Positions 52,208-63,387 of a DNA stretch of 64,000 bases are shown here, one piece after another. The DNA lies in NCBI GenBank assembly GCA_038087015.1, contig JASBNA010000063.1, positions 124,001-188,000 on the forward strand, read 5' to 3'. This DNA comes from Cerrena zonata. Lineage: Eukaryota; Basidiomycota; Agaricomycetes; Polyporales; Cerrenaceae. Both the position numbers and the translations under genes were made by a program. Below the pieces are notes generated by a model. That model saw only the letters and a list, made by a program, of their open reading frames with translations. It did not search any database and had not been told where the DNA came from. The stretch's first letter is position 1; each line of letters opens with the position of its first letter.

Positions 52208-52426
52208 ATGATCATTCCAATCCGTTGTTTTTCGTGTGGGAAAGTTGTTGGAGATAAATGGGAGGCTTATTTGACTCTTTTGCAAGACGAGACCTTGACT
52301 GAAGGTGATGCCTTAGACCAGTTAAAATTGAAGAGATATTGTTGTAGAAGAATGGTTTTAACCCATGTTGATTTGATCGAGAAGTTCTTACGTTATAATC
52401 CGTTGGAAAAGAAGGAGATTAGCTGA
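52208..52426 (+). CDS. RPB10: RNA polymerase I/II/III shared subunit Rpb10 (ABC10-beta)
   Basis: Small zinc protein common to the three nuclear RNA polymerases. It begins [18 protein letters not shown], with Cys7 and Cys10 of the first half-site, and YCCRRM supplies the adjacent Cys pair typical of Rpb10. It is 72 residues, against 70 in S. cerevisiae, and collinear throughout. No intron. Confidence 0.98.
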   Translation: MIIPIRCFSCGKVVGDKWEAYLTLLQDETLTEGDALDQLKLKRYCCRRMVLTHVDLIEKFLRYNPLEKKEIS

Positions 52427-52460
52427 GCAGGTGTTAATGAGATGAAGGCCACAATTCAAG

Positions 52461-52513
52461 AAAACCAAACAGTTTTAGAAAACCAAACAGTTTTAGAAAA
52501 CCAAACAATTCAA
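52461..52513. repeat. 18-bp tandem repeat after RPB10
   Basis: AAAACCAAACAGTTTTAG twice in tandem (52461-52478, 52479-52496) and a third, partial unit, in the RPB10 3' flank. Confidence 0.85.
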
Positions 52514-52658
52514 GGATTTTTCCTGTGTATATTAATATATTTCGTCATTTGAACTCATTTAAACTCGTTGTAGATTAATGTAGAGGAGAAGAGTTGTATA
52601 AATTACTGTTACAGCTTACTAATGTGGATTGTCAGTACATAAAATATATAGATATAAA

Positions 52659-54407
52659 TCAGTTATCAGCATCAGGAGTATCGACGTTTTGAACGTACTC
52701 ATAGAAGAAAGCGATCAATTGTAAATGGGAGTCGAATCTCAATTGCTCATCAACACTATGAACTTTACTCTCTTTCAACATATCTGCTGCGAAAAATGGA
52801 GAGTAACGATAAATATTCTTAGTTAAATCCCAATAATATCTAGTATCAGTGTTAGCAGGCATAATACTTGGTGCAGTTATAATCGGGTAAGTCAAGTTAG
52901 TGAAAACAAGATCTTCAAAAATGTGTCTGGTGGTGGCTGCAACATATTTCCAAACAGTATCATTAGAAGGAGAAATTGGAGCCGCCTCTAAAGAATGAGA
53001 ATTGAAATCAATATCGATTGTACCCTTTTTATTCTCAACATTGAAAACTTCCTTACCGAAACTGATAACCTGTAAATCATGTTTTTTGGCCAAGATCAAT
53101 ACCCGATCAGTGAAATGAGCTTGAATATCGGAAACTTTAGATTCAATTGCGACACGATGATTAATAACCATTTTAACATTTTCAGGCAAGGCATTGGCCT
53201 TTTCACCACCAGAAATAATGTCAATGGCTTGCGAAGTCCTAATCAAAAATTTAGTTAAAATATTATCTGATAAAACCTTGACAATTTTAGCATTTGCAAA
53301 TTTATCAAAACCAGCTCGCAAGATAGTTTTACGAGTTAATTTAGGTAATTTTTCAGAATTCACTGCTAAACACTGTAAATAATGTAAGATTGGATTCTCA
53401 TTAGTCAATAAAGGCTGGTATGGATCTTGTTCAATAATATACGCCAATTCACCCATCATACCGATTGAAGTATGGTCAGGACTAATAGAAGAATGTCCAC
53501 CAGGAGTGGTTAAATCAACAACAATATCAAGATAACCCTTCTCACCAACAGCAGGAGCAGCAACAACTTGATTGGTCGAAGCGTCTAAAGTTAAACCATA
53601 ACCTTCATCTAATAAAGAATGGAAACTAAATTTACCAAACTTCTCTTGTAAAAATTTAGCGATATTTTTAGCACCAATAAACCCACTGGCTTCTTCATCA
53701 AAACCGAAAGCAGCAACAACACCTCTTGCAGGCTTATAATCATTTTTAATCAATAATTCTAAAGACTCCATAATTGCAATCAAGACATTTTTGCAATCTG
53801 AAGCACCACGTCCATAGATTTTTTCACCGTCGTAAAACCCGCTAAATGGAGGATGTGTCCAATCTTTCAAAGTGCTTTGTTGAACTGGAACTACATCTTG
53901 ATGAGCAGTTAATAAAACCGGTTTCAAATCGGGATTTGACCCCTTCAAATAGAAAACTAACCCGTAAGTATTAACATAATCAACTTGGGTACTTTCAAAA
54001 ACAACTGGGAAGGTTTTTTCCAAATACTTGTGGAATTTTTTAAACTTTTTCCAAACTTCTGGAGCATCAGGTACATCCGGAGGCTTATCAAAGATTTGAG
54101 TATCAACTTGAATGGCTCCAGATAATTTTTCAACTGAATTCAATCTAAAAGATTCATCTTTAAGAATCCCAATTACCGTCGAATTGTCTTCAACAAAAGA
54201 TTTTGGCACTATCTTGTCATGAACCGGACAAAGTGAATTATCATCAATTGGTTGTAAGAAAATTTTAAATAACGGGAAAGCATCCGAAGTGAAAAATATA
54301 ATTAATAAGAAAAAGAAAATAATCAAAGATAAAATTGATATTCTACGCTTAGCAAACTGAGATTTCAAGTTCGTTCTGGATGCATCATCCAATGGAAGCC
54401 CAATCAT
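52659..54407 (-). CDS. CPS1: Vacuolar carboxypeptidase S (M20 metallopeptidase)
   Basis: Zinc carboxypeptidase that removes C-terminal residues, mainly Gly, from peptides in the vacuole lumen, delivered through the multivesicular-body pathway. I start it at 54407 (MIGLPLDDASR), which matches the cytosolic tail of known Cps1 and gives 582 residues. The frame also opens 24 codons earlier. One membrane anchor (about residues 22-45) follows a short basic tail. The dizinc M20 site is visible: TAHQDVVPV, GRGASDCKN and FGFDEEASG, with TPGGHSS in the dimer domain. C-terminal RYSPFFAADML is family-typical. Confidence 0.92.
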   Translation of the reverse strand: MIGLPLDDASRTNLKSQFAKRRISILSLIIFFFLLIIFFTSDAFPLFKIFLQPIDDNSLCPVHDKIVPKSFVEDNSTVIGILKDESFRLNSVEKLSGAIQVDTQIFDKPPDVPDAPEVWKKFKKFHKYLEKTFPVVFESTQVDYVNTYGLVFYLKGSNPDLKPVLLTAHQDVVPVQQSTLKDWTHPPFSGFYDGEKIYGRGASDCKNVLIAIMESLELLIKNDYKPARGVVAAFGFDEEASGFIGAKNIAKFLQEKFGKFSFHSLLDEGYGLTLDASTNQVVAAPAVGEKGYLDIVVDLTTPGGHSSISPDHTSIGMMGELAYIIEQDPYQPLLTNENPILHYLQCLAVNSEKLPKLTRKTILRAGFDKFANAKIVKVLSDNILTKFLIRTSQAIDIISGGEKANALPENVKMVINHRVAIESKVSDIQAHFTDRVLILAKKHDLQVISFGKEVFNVENKKGTIDIDFNSHSLEAAPISPSNDTVWKYVAATTRHIFEDLVFTNLTYPIITAPSIMPANTDTRYYWDLTKNIYRYSPFFAADMLKESKVHSVDEQLRFDSHLQLIAFFYEYVQNVDTPDADN

Positions 54408-54479
54408 GATTAGTGTTAAAGAAAGAAGTAAGTTGAACCCTTTTTCCAGGGAAATATTCTTTATATGATATTGGCTCAC

Positions 54480-55050
54480 CGAGCGGAATTGTATTTTTCA
54501 ACGAAATTTGGTCTAATTCCGCTTACTCGATAAGACCCATAAAGGTTAACTTCGGAATGCACCGCATGCTGAAATACATATGAAGAGTACTGGCAGCTAA
54601 AATAGCCAGAATGGTCTGGATTTCAAGCCACTGAAAGTGGAGCCATTTAGTCATTGATGGAGTTTGGGTATGCCAATCGATTCGGGACTTTCGACGGCCT
54701 CAAATGGCACTAGTCTACATACGGGCCACTCTTCTCTGAGTAAAGCAGACAATCAGACAAGCAAGCAGACCGCCGAATTATTGAAAACAGTGCTTTACAG
54801 AAGCGATTTGGCTGAAGCGGACATACTCTACTAAATATTTTAAGTGCAAGGATCGAGCTTGTTCAGACCGGCCAGATCTACCTGATGGCCAGCTTACAGA
54901 TGCGCGTAGTACCAGCCAGGAGTAGTCAAACGTCGTCAAGAACATCAAGAACATCAAGAACATCAAGAACATCAAGAACGTTAAGAACGGTAAGAACATC
55001 AAGAACATAGCTATTCTGCTGTTTGTAGTTATATATATATATGGATCGTG
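54480..55050. other. Intergenic: CPS1 upstream region and 9-bp repeat
   Basis: Mixed composition without a firm gene. An array of 9-bp units lies at 54938-55009, followed by a TA run at 55030-55041 that may act as a TATA element for the next small ORF. Confidence 0.45.
54938..55009. repeat. 9-bp tandem repeat, eight units
   Basis: Eight consecutive units of consensus AAGAACATC. Units 1-4 and 7 are perfect; 5, 6 and 8 vary in the last three bases. Confidence 0.95.
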
Positions 55051-55265
55051 ATGTACGGATGTCATTACCGAGAAGCTACCTGCAGGACACCTCGTCAAAC
55101 TCAAATCGTCGTTTGGCGAAGACATCAATATTTACATTGAATGGGATACAGAAGGAAACAATTGGGATGTTGTCGTGGCAGATTAAAGAAGTTACCAGTA
55201 TCGTGTCATTAGCCGTTTGTACCATAGATAATAAATATAAAATCCAGGAAATTCTGAGTAGTTAA
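55051..55265 (+). CDS. Small protein of about 70 residues, broken by two single extra bases
   Basis: An open frame encoding KLPAGHLVKLKSSFGEDINI and then YIEWDTEGNNWDVVVAD runs from about 55070 to 55184. It lacks its own start. Removing one T at 55054 joins it to the ATG at 55051; removing one T at 55183-55184 carries it on through KEVTSIVSLAVCTID to the stop at 55263-55265, giving 70 residues. It looks like real protein in composition (mixed charge, amphipathic strands). As written, the longest Met-led frame (55041-55265) mixes two frames. I do not recognise the family. It ends 28 bp before CIN1. Confidence 0.45.
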
Positions 55266-55293
55266 TCACCAATACAACAGAAAACTAGTAATA

Positions 55294-58200
55294 ATGGATG
55301 AGTTATTGGAACAAGGATTAGTGAAGAGAAATGACCAACTTCACTCTAGAATAAAAGAGTTAATTGATGAATTGAACGATATTATAATTGAAAATGGGAA
55401 AAATTTACTAATAGTTGATAGAATTGAAAAATCCAAACCTATATTCAGTAGATTGAAATCATTAATTAATGAGTTTGAACCAAGTCCCAAATTACTTGAT
55501 TGTAATTTACATTATTACATTGATACGCTATCGAAGAATTATTTGAAACTATATGATAACGTGGCTCCAATATCAAAAGAACCAATTGAAAGTGAATCGG
55601 AAAGTGAATCAGAAACTGATAGTGAATCAGAAAGTGATTCGGAAACTGAAGATGCCGATACAACCATTAGATCTGAAGATAAAATTGGGAATTTTGTTGA
55701 AAAATTAAAATCAAATGGATCTTCACCAAAATTAACTTCAGCTTTGATAAATGAAGAATCAAATTACTCTTTATTGTCTTTAGCAACAGAAATTTCCGAA
55801 ATTATCTATTATTTTGCTAAAATAAGAGGGTTTAAATTCATTACTAACTATTTTTCGAGTGATGTTTATCTTATCCCGAAATTAATCAAATTAATTACTT
55901 CAAATGATTTGAATGATTTTGAAAATTTCTTTAATTTAATTTGGTTATCCAATTTAGTATTGGTTCCTTTCCCATTATCAAATATCAGTGATTCATTAAG
56001 TGAAACCATTTTCAAAATTGGCTTAAAACATTTAACGAATAATTCAAATGCTTCTAAAACTCAATTAGTTTCACTGATTTTGTTATCAAGATTATTAACT
56101 AGAGATGATTCGATCAAAAATAATTTATTATCAAATTATTTCAATCAGTACGTATTGAATGAATGGAATCCTAAGGCTAATTTAATAATCAATCAACACC
56201 AGTCGGTTGATCAAAACGTCAAATTAGGTCATATGATGACAATCAATAAAATTTTGAAAAAAATTTCAAATGATGAAGTTAATAAATACATTGATTTAAT
56301 CTATCATCAACTAATCGAAAATGATTTAATTCAATTGAGAATTCAAATTAATGAAAATTTAAGATTTGGTAAATTGTCAAATTTAAACATTCTTTACATT
56401 ATCAAGATTTTAAGTAAATTATCAAAATTTTACTTGATGAATAAAAATTATAATCAAGTCTCCAAAATTATTAATAATTTATTAAATGACATAATGAATC
56501 CAATGTTAGATAAATTCGATACTACTTTAAGATATTCAATGGCTAAAAATTTGAGTAACTTAACTAGTAATTTATCTTACAAGCAATTAATTACCAAGAA
56601 CAGTTAATCATTTATATGATTAGACAGTTGAATATATCGAAATTTAACTTTTGATTTTAGTCCCATTTTCAAATCAAGCCACTAAATTTAATAAAGTTTA
56701 ACCCTAATTTATTGATTAATTCAAATGAAATTTCAATTACAAAATACCATACTATTTTATTATACTTGGCTTATACCTCATTAAATAAATCATTACCAAA
56801 GCATTTAATTCCAATTATCTTTAGCATTGTTCATAAAACTTTATTTATTAGTCAAAAGAGAGTTTCGGCTAATTTGGGTAATCAAGGTCAGAGATTCTTC
56901 TTGCTTTATCGTTTGGTCATTATGCCGTTATTTAAATAAGAACGATTTTGAAAATTTATCTTTAAATCAATCATTCTTAGTCGAAAATATCTTATTTGAT
57001 TTAATTAAAGTGATCATATTTGATCATGATTTGATTATTAGACGGTGTGGAATTGCTGTTTTACAAGAATTCATTGGTAGATTCGGTGAAATAATTTTCA
57101 AACCTTTATTAAAATCTTCTAATAATGATGAGCTAGGTTCTTTCATCATTAAATTTATTGAATTTTTCAACAATATGTCAATTGGGTCATTGAATTTATC
57201 TTATTTAATCATTGGTAAATTAATTAAAATTGGATTTCCTCAAAAAATCTTCATGCCTTTGATATTGAATAACATTATAAATGATGAAATTCCATTTTCA
57301 ATTAAAAAGCTTAATTCAAATCATTTAATTAACATTTTACAATTAAGTAATGAAAATACTAGTAAAGAAATAGAGTTTCAGATTGACGATAAAGAAGAAC
57401 CGGATACAATTCCAATCATTAAAATAATTGACACTTTGATTAATGAAGTTGATAGATTCAATACCGGTATATTGAATACTGGAGCCATTTATTCAATATC
57501 GGAGTTATTAGCATACGTTGATATTAATATTATCATTGATACTTATCCTCAATTAATCTATCAATTAGATAATTTCAAATTCGATTTCCATCATGATACT
57601 TTAGAAAAAGGGGAATGTTACTTGAAATGGATCAACAGTTGTTTAGGTAGTAACAACTATCAAATCTTAATTAAGTCAGATAAATTATGGTCAAACTTGT
57701 TTTCGATATCAAGATTAAAATATGATCAGAGCTTGGTTTTAGAATTTAAAATATTCTTTGAGTTGTTGAAACAGAATCAAATCAAGATTTCATTTGAAAA
57801 TTTCAATAAATTAATCTATTACATTAAAAATAATAATTTAATTATTGCAAAATCTTTAATTTACTATAAATTCACTGATGATAATTTCTTGGAAATTCTA
57901 AAATTAATTGAAAACACTCTTGTTGATTGTGATACGAGATCATTGATTCTAAAAGGATTAAGTGATAACCTATACGTTTATGAGTTAAATGAAGTGTTGC
58001 TTTTAAGACTTGTAAATATGTTAGATGATTATACTATAACTAATCAAGGTGATGTGGGATCCAAAATCAGAATTTCTACTTTGAATTTGATTCAAAATAA
58101 TTTAAAGAAATTCTTAGAAACTAAAATTATCAATGAATTAGAAAATAAATTGATTAGACTATCCGGTGAACTTATCGATAAGATCAAATATGAATCATTT

Positions 58201-59067
58201 AAATTATTGTTGAAAATCAATTCAATCAATGACCCACAGATTTACCATGTTTTAGAAGAAACTAATAGTAATGACGCTAATATTTATACTAGTAGTAATG
58301 AAAGTGAGGATCCAGATCATAACAAGAAATCAACAATCCATCTTGATGATGTACAATTCTATCGAGTTTTATTAGACTATTACTATAATCACGTCTTATG
58401 CAAGATTTTGCTAGAAGATAAATACTTAGATCATTACAAAAACTTATCCGTTAATTTTTGGAAAGGGATCGTTTTCAGTATGGGCTCGGTTACCGGTACT
58501 AATTCAATAATCAACGAATCTTTCAATCAAGTGATCAGATTAGTTGAAAAATTGAATGAAGTTGAAAAAAACTATGTCTTCAATGAATTGTTAAAATTAT
58601 TGAGAATTCCACCAGATACTAAATTAAGTGAGTTGAACTCAAGACAATTGAAAGTTTATATGATGACTTTAAATTTGTTTGTCAAGTTATTCGAGTCATC
58701 CATCAAATTCCCCGTTGAATTTAACTATAATACGTTATTTGTGAGGTGCTACAATTTACAAATCAATACTTCGAATATTACTAGAATCGGTCTAGTTTTG
58801 AAAAACTTCCAGTACTTATCGGTGAATGATTCTTTAGAAAAAGACTTCCAATTGAAGTGTCGTAACAAAGTTATTTTCATCGCTTGCTGTTGTCCATTAG
58901 CAAAAGTCAGAAACATGGCTAGTGAGATCTTATTTGAGATTATAAATGAGTTAAATCCAAAAGATACCAAAACCATTGAACTATTGGATACAATCAATTG
59001 GGATAAACCCCCAAAAGACTTGAAGCATTACATTTCACAATTAGAAAAAGTTTATAAACATTTATAA
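55294..59067 (+). CDS. CIN1: Tubulin-folding cofactor D (Cin1), several frameshifts
   Basis: Beta-tubulin chaperone (TBCD). The 5' part (55294-56607) has a Ser/Glu repeat at about residues 97-120 and helical repeats. The 3' part (from about 56887) begins with the TBCD signature NxxVRDSSCFIVWSLCR, then a long HEAT-like region to residue about 1255. Between 56596 and 56890 the frame is broken about six times, each cured by removing one base: A 56599/56600, T 56620/56621, one T of each run at 56649-56652 and 56655-56658, G 56696 and G 56886/56887. Total length minus six is a multiple of three. Such insertion-only clustering points to a poor consensus patch; a pseudogene is the alternative. CIN1 is non-essential in baker's yeast. 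Confidence 0.75.
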
Positions 59068-59302
59068 AACATAGAAAATGTGTTTGGAATACATAAAAAA
59101 AAAAAAAAATAAAAAATTGAAAAAACAGACTCCTAAGAAACCCAAAATCCCAAATCAAAAAACTTATATAGAATCCACTTGAGAACTTGATCAACTGATA
59201 AATACAACCGACTAATAAACGTGATCCTTAAACCATCAATAAAGAAGACTTTCAAAGCCTTAGCGTTGCCTCGGTTTCTCGGTATTTACCAACCGAACGC
59301 AA

Positions 59303-59521
59303 TCACAAGTTAACAATCAAGTTATCGGATGACTTATGTAAAGATGCTCTTCTCAAATGAGCAAAATGTTGATTACCCTTATCCACCTGAGGTGGTCCAT
59401 TACTTGTTTTGCCAGTAAGATCAAGCTCGTTGATGGTTCCGGTACTATTTGTAGAAGCATCCTGAGCAGCAGTTGGACTACTGATAGATGAAGTTCTTGA
59501 AAAAATCTTTGGGAATGGCAT
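59303..59521 (-). CDS. Small hypothetical Ser/Thr-rich protein
   Basis: 72 residues, beginning MPFPKIFSRTSSISSP. The middle is Thr/Asn/Gly rich and the C-terminus has LRRASLHKSSDNLIVNL. RRASL is an optimal PKA-type phosphorylation site. No membrane segment or signal peptide. It lies between CIN1 and the zinc-cluster gene, with an AT-rich upstream region. A chance ORF cannot be excluded, but composition and the basic phospho-motif favour a gene. Confidence 0.45.
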   Translation of the reverse strand: MPFPKIFSRTSSISSPTAAQDASTNSTGTINELDLTGKTSNGPPQVDKGNQHFAHLRRASLHKSSDNLIVNL

Positions 59522-59811
59522 TTCTTTACGCTATAGAGATTGAAAGAAAAGATTGCAAATTATTGAAATATTTATGCAATTTGCAAATTCCTGAAATATT
59601 TATACATTTTGAATACTGACAGCTAAACTGTCGTAGCTCATCTGAAAATTGATCTTCTCCACAGTTAGAACAGTGATAGCAGAGGCGTGCACCAACACAA
59701 ACACAAACAATGTGTGGAGAAATGATTTGCAGTGTTCGATAAGGGATGTACGGAGGTTTAGCGAACACAATATTTTTGCAGTCTAACAAATAAATATGAA
59801 TTACTATACAA

Positions 59812-62800
59812 CTAGGGTTCAGGGTCTTTGGTCGTGCTTATTGGTGGGATGTTAGCTTGTGTGGTGTGAGTGGCGGTTGGACTCGTGGCGGTGGAGGAAC
59901 TTAAGTTGCCCCATTGGTGGCCAAAAATGTTTTTATGACCGTGTTTTAGATTCATTAAATCGTTTACAACCAATTTTTCCTTTTTGACCAATTCATCCTC
60001 AGAAACCTTATGGTCTGTGGAGCTTATGGCACTGTTGTTGTAGTTGAATGTTGTGGGACTGGTGGTATGATTAGGGAAGTTATCCTCACCACCCAACAAG
60101 AAGTCAAATCGAGTGATTGATGGCATTTTAGGCATACCGGGAAACGAGTTGGGAGATCCTGCTACCACAGCTGGGGGAGAAGATGCATTGGTGGGAGGGT
60201 GCATTGGGCCATAGAAATTCATAAGAGACGGAGGAGCAGGTGGGCCGACAGTGGTGCTTGGAACAGTGGGGGCGGTGGGTTGTTCAGCAGACGTTGCAGG
60301 TGGTGACATCGACGATTTTGTATTATTTTCAGCGTCGAGATGGTGGTGATGGTGGTGGTGATGGACTTCGCTTGGTTGTGGAATATCAGTCTTTTGTGTA
60401 TTTTTCTTGTTGGTGGCCTTTAATGCGTTGATTTTATATTTAATGAATTTTAATATTTTTAAATATTTCAAGTCTTCATCCATTTCTTCATCGTCCCAGT
60501 CAATACCGTCAACTAAATATTCGTCCATCTCGTCATCACTCTCATCATTTTTCTTTTGCTCTTTTAATATCTCGTCTTTGAATTCATCACTCATAAGCTT
60601 AACAAATAGTTCATCCTCTTTTAATTTAGTAGGGGGTTTGAACTTAGTTGAGCTAGGTGGGATATGGTAATTAATGAATATTTTAATAAACAACTCAACA
60701 CTTCTGCTTAAAATTTCAACAGAATCGTTAATTAACAATCCACCCTTCTTGAATATTTTTAAGGAACAAATTAATAAATATAACATTTGTAATATTATGG
60801 ATTTTTTCAAGTTGATTATAGTCATTGATAACCCATTTAACATGTAATTGAAGGGAGATGGGGGAATTTGTTTTCTCATTCTCTTGGTTTGGTTTTGTTG
60901 ATTAGTTTGATTTGGCAATTCTAATCCTCCACCACCAAATATGTTATTGTTTGGTTTTCTTCTCTTAACCAGAAAATCATTAATAACAAACCCATCATCA
61001 TCAACGTCTAATCCCAAGCTATCCATTATAACTTGATTTGCCCCAGTGCTACGATTCATAAGAGGATTTGTATTTGCAGTGCTTGGTGCATTGTGAGGAT
61101 CACTAACGTTGAGATTACCCGAATCATCTTCCCAACTTTCAATTGACTGTTCAACATGTTCGAATATCAAAATGAAATATGCCAAAACTTCCCTTGAAAT
61201 ATTTGATATTTTGACATAATAATTTTGAGTTAATTCACGATCAATAACAAAATTAAGATAATTCATTGATCTAATTAATAAATAATGGAAATTTAATTGA
61301 ATCTTAATTAATTGGGATGCGGTATGAATATCAGGTAATCCAGTATTCAAGTAATTGATCAAGCCTTCATGACTTATTCCAGAGCTACCTAAATTATTAT
61401 TGATGGTTATATTATGGTATAAATTGGAGGAAGTAACACTCGATAACCTTGGTAAATTCATTTGACTTGCTAAAGGTAATAAATTTATGTTCTTCTCTTT
61501 TAAAGAGTATCTCCAATTTGATAAATTTTTATCAATTGTTAAAAACTGAGTGAAGTTATAATTTAAATTACCATCATTCCCATCACCATCATCATCATTT
61601 AGGATCCAGTCTAAATGCTTATTATTCCCACTCTTCTTTTGATTTTCAACATTAGAAGAGCGATCATCATTTTTTAAATATTGATAATAATTTGGAGAAA
61701 ACGAAGAAGGAAGAATAATGTTTACTAAATTTAAAAATTCCACACTTGGTTTTAAGAGAGTTTTAAATAATTCATCAACACCACTACTATCAAGAGAATC
61801 AATTTCTAATAACGTGCTTAACTTGGAAGGAGTCAATTCAAAATATCTATCGATAGTAACGGGATTAATAACAGTGGTGTTTAAACTTGGTTTAAAACCA
61901 AATTTCAAATTGAAACATTTTAATAAAATTTTAAAAGCCCAAAAAATCTTAACACGATTTCTTTTTTGCAGTAAAGTTAATGCTAAATCATTGAAGAACA
62001 AGTTTTTTGAATTAAGATTTATACCCAATATACCAATAAAAGAATTAATCAAAGAAGAAAGCACCAAAGACTTTTCCTTATTATTAGTTAAAATTGAGTA
62101 GTATAAAAACAATAAATAAGTTTGTAATTGATTGATTGAAACATGGAAAACATTGAAATATGGCAAGAAATCATACAATGATCTAATGACTGAATCATTT
62201 GATCTGGTTGTATCATTTTTAGTTTTTTTGGAAAATGAATAATTTGGAGTTGCATGATTCAATAAAAGGTTTAAATTAATTGTAGGATCATTCATCATTA
62301 TCATGGCGTATATTTGAATAACTACCATCAAGTATTCATTAACAACCTGATAATCATTATTCAGAATATTGTAACCATTTATTGTAGCGTCATCATAAGT
62401 AAACATAAAGGGATACATTGTATGGAAAGCATCGTAACTTTCCATAAATTGCTTATAATCAAATAATGGGATAAACGTATTATAATTAATGAAAAAATGA
62501 ATGATTTGGCAATCAAGTTCTCTTTTATTATTGAACATTTTTTTAAAATTTCCAATAAGTTTAATGAATAAATCATATACGTCTCTAGGTAACTCATTAT
62601 TTGTCAAATGAGACATTTCACCCAAGATATCATTATGTTGAGCATAATTGTTAACCGTTATAGGATTGTAAATGACTTCCAAATCTCGATTATGAAATTG
62701 ATTATACATAGTATAAGATGGATGATACAAGTAAGAATTTGGATCATTTAGCAAAAAATTATGACTGTTGGTAATTTTCAAAAAGGGTAAGTTTAAACTT

Positions 62801-63387
62801 ATGAGTAAGTGGTTGAATTGCGATTCAAAATTCAAGTTATCATTCCCAATAACTATACCTTTACTATCGAGATTGAATATTTGATCAATTGGATTATTAA
62901 TTGGTACCGAATTATTTTCGTTAGTGGTCAACATAACACTTTTAGTATTAGCACTAGGTTTCTCCTTATCCTCAGTCTTAATTGGTTGCAGCAGCGGGGC
63001 CTGTAGCAGTGGTGCTTGCAGCAGCATTTGCGGTAATGGTGGTGATTGGCTTGATTCGTCCACCGGTAATCCAGCATTCAATTTCAACTGTCTGTTTTCT
63101 TCCTGCAAAACCTTAAGTTTCTGTTCCAAATTTTCAGTATATCCTTTTGGGAATGCTCTTCTCGTCAATTTATCACTTGTTTTACAATCAAAATCAATCT
63201 TTTCACAATTTCTACATGGTGTTAAACCATCACATTTGATCTTTTTAATTCGACATCTGTCACAAGCCTGGGACACTCTCACCCCCGAAGTGGTGTTAAT
63301 AAGCTTCAAGTTCGAAACTGCCTTGTCTGCTTTCTCTTTCTTCGTTTTCACCGGAGGTGACTGTGAAGATTCTGATTTATTTGGCAT
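59812..63387 (-). CDS. Zn2Cys6 transcription factor, Cat8/Sip4 type
   Basis: Large zinc-cluster regulator (1191 residues). The binuclear cluster is at residues 42-68 (C42, C45, C52, C58, C61, C68), in [20 protein letters not shown]. It is followed directly by the linker [20 protein letters not shown] and a short coiled coil (81-105). That CKTSDKLxRRxxPKGYTExLE linker is the hallmark of Cat8 and Sip4, which bind CSRE elements and switch on gluconeogenic genes. The middle resembles a fungal regulatory domain. Asp/Glu-rich, Pro-rich and His-run (HHHHHHHH) segments fill the C-terminus. Which of the two it represents is not clear. Confidence 0.8.
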   Translation of the reverse strand: MPNKSESSQSPPVKTKKEKADKAVSNLKLINTTSGVRVSQACDRCRIKKIKCDGLTPCRNCEKIDFDCKTSDKLTRRAFPKGYTENLEQKLKVLQEENRQLKLNAGLPVDESSQSPPLPQMLLQAPLLQAPLLQPIKTEDKEKPSANTKSVMLTTNENNSVPINNPIDQIFNLDSKGIVIGNDNLNFESQFNHLLISLNLPFLKITNSHNFLLNDPNSYLYHPSYTMYNQFHNRDLEVIYNPITVNNYAQHNDILGEMSHLTNNELPRDVYDLFIKLIGNFKKMFNNKRELDCQIIHFFINYNTFIPLFDYKQFMESYDAFHTMYPFMFTYDDATINGYNILNNDYQVVNEYLMVVIQIYAMIMMNDPTINLNLLLNHATPNYSFSKKTKNDTTRSNDSVIRSLYDFLPYFNVFHVSINQLQTYLLFLYYSILTNNKEKSLVLSSLINSFIGILGINLNSKNLFFNDLALTLLQKRNRVKIFWAFKILLKCFNLKFGFKPSLNTTVINPVTIDRYFELTPSKLSTLLEIDSLDSSGVDELFKTLLKPSVEFLNLVNIILPSSFSPNYYQYLKNDDRSSNVENQKKSGNNKHLDWILNDDDGDGNDGNLNYNFTQFLTIDKNLSNWRYSLKEKNINLLPLASQMNLPRLSSVTSSNLYHNITINNNLGSSGISHEGLINYLNTGLPDIHTASQLIKIQLNFHYLLIRSMNYLNFVIDRELTQNYYVKISNISREVLAYFILIFEHVEQSIESWEDDSGNLNVSDPHNAPSTANTNPLMNRSTGANQVIMDSLGLDVDDDGFVINDFLVKRRKPNNNIFGGGGLELPNQTNQQNQTKRMRKQIPPSPFNYMLNGLSMTIINLKKSIILQMLYLLICSLKIFKKGGLLINDSVEILSRSVELFIKIFINYHIPPSSTKFKPPTKLKEDELFVKLMSDEFKDEILKEQKKNDESDDEMDEYLVDGIDWDDEEMDEDLKYLKILKFIKYKINALKATNKKNTQKTDIPQPSEVHHHHHHHHLDAENNTKSSMSPPATSAEQPTAPTVPSTTVGPPAPPSLMNFYGPMHPPTNASSPPAVVAGSPNSFPGMPKMPSITRFDFLLGGEDNFPNHTTSPTTFNYNNSAISSTDHKVSEDELVKKEKLVVNDLMNLKHGHKNIFGHQWGNLSSSTATSPTATHTTQANIPPISTTKDPEP

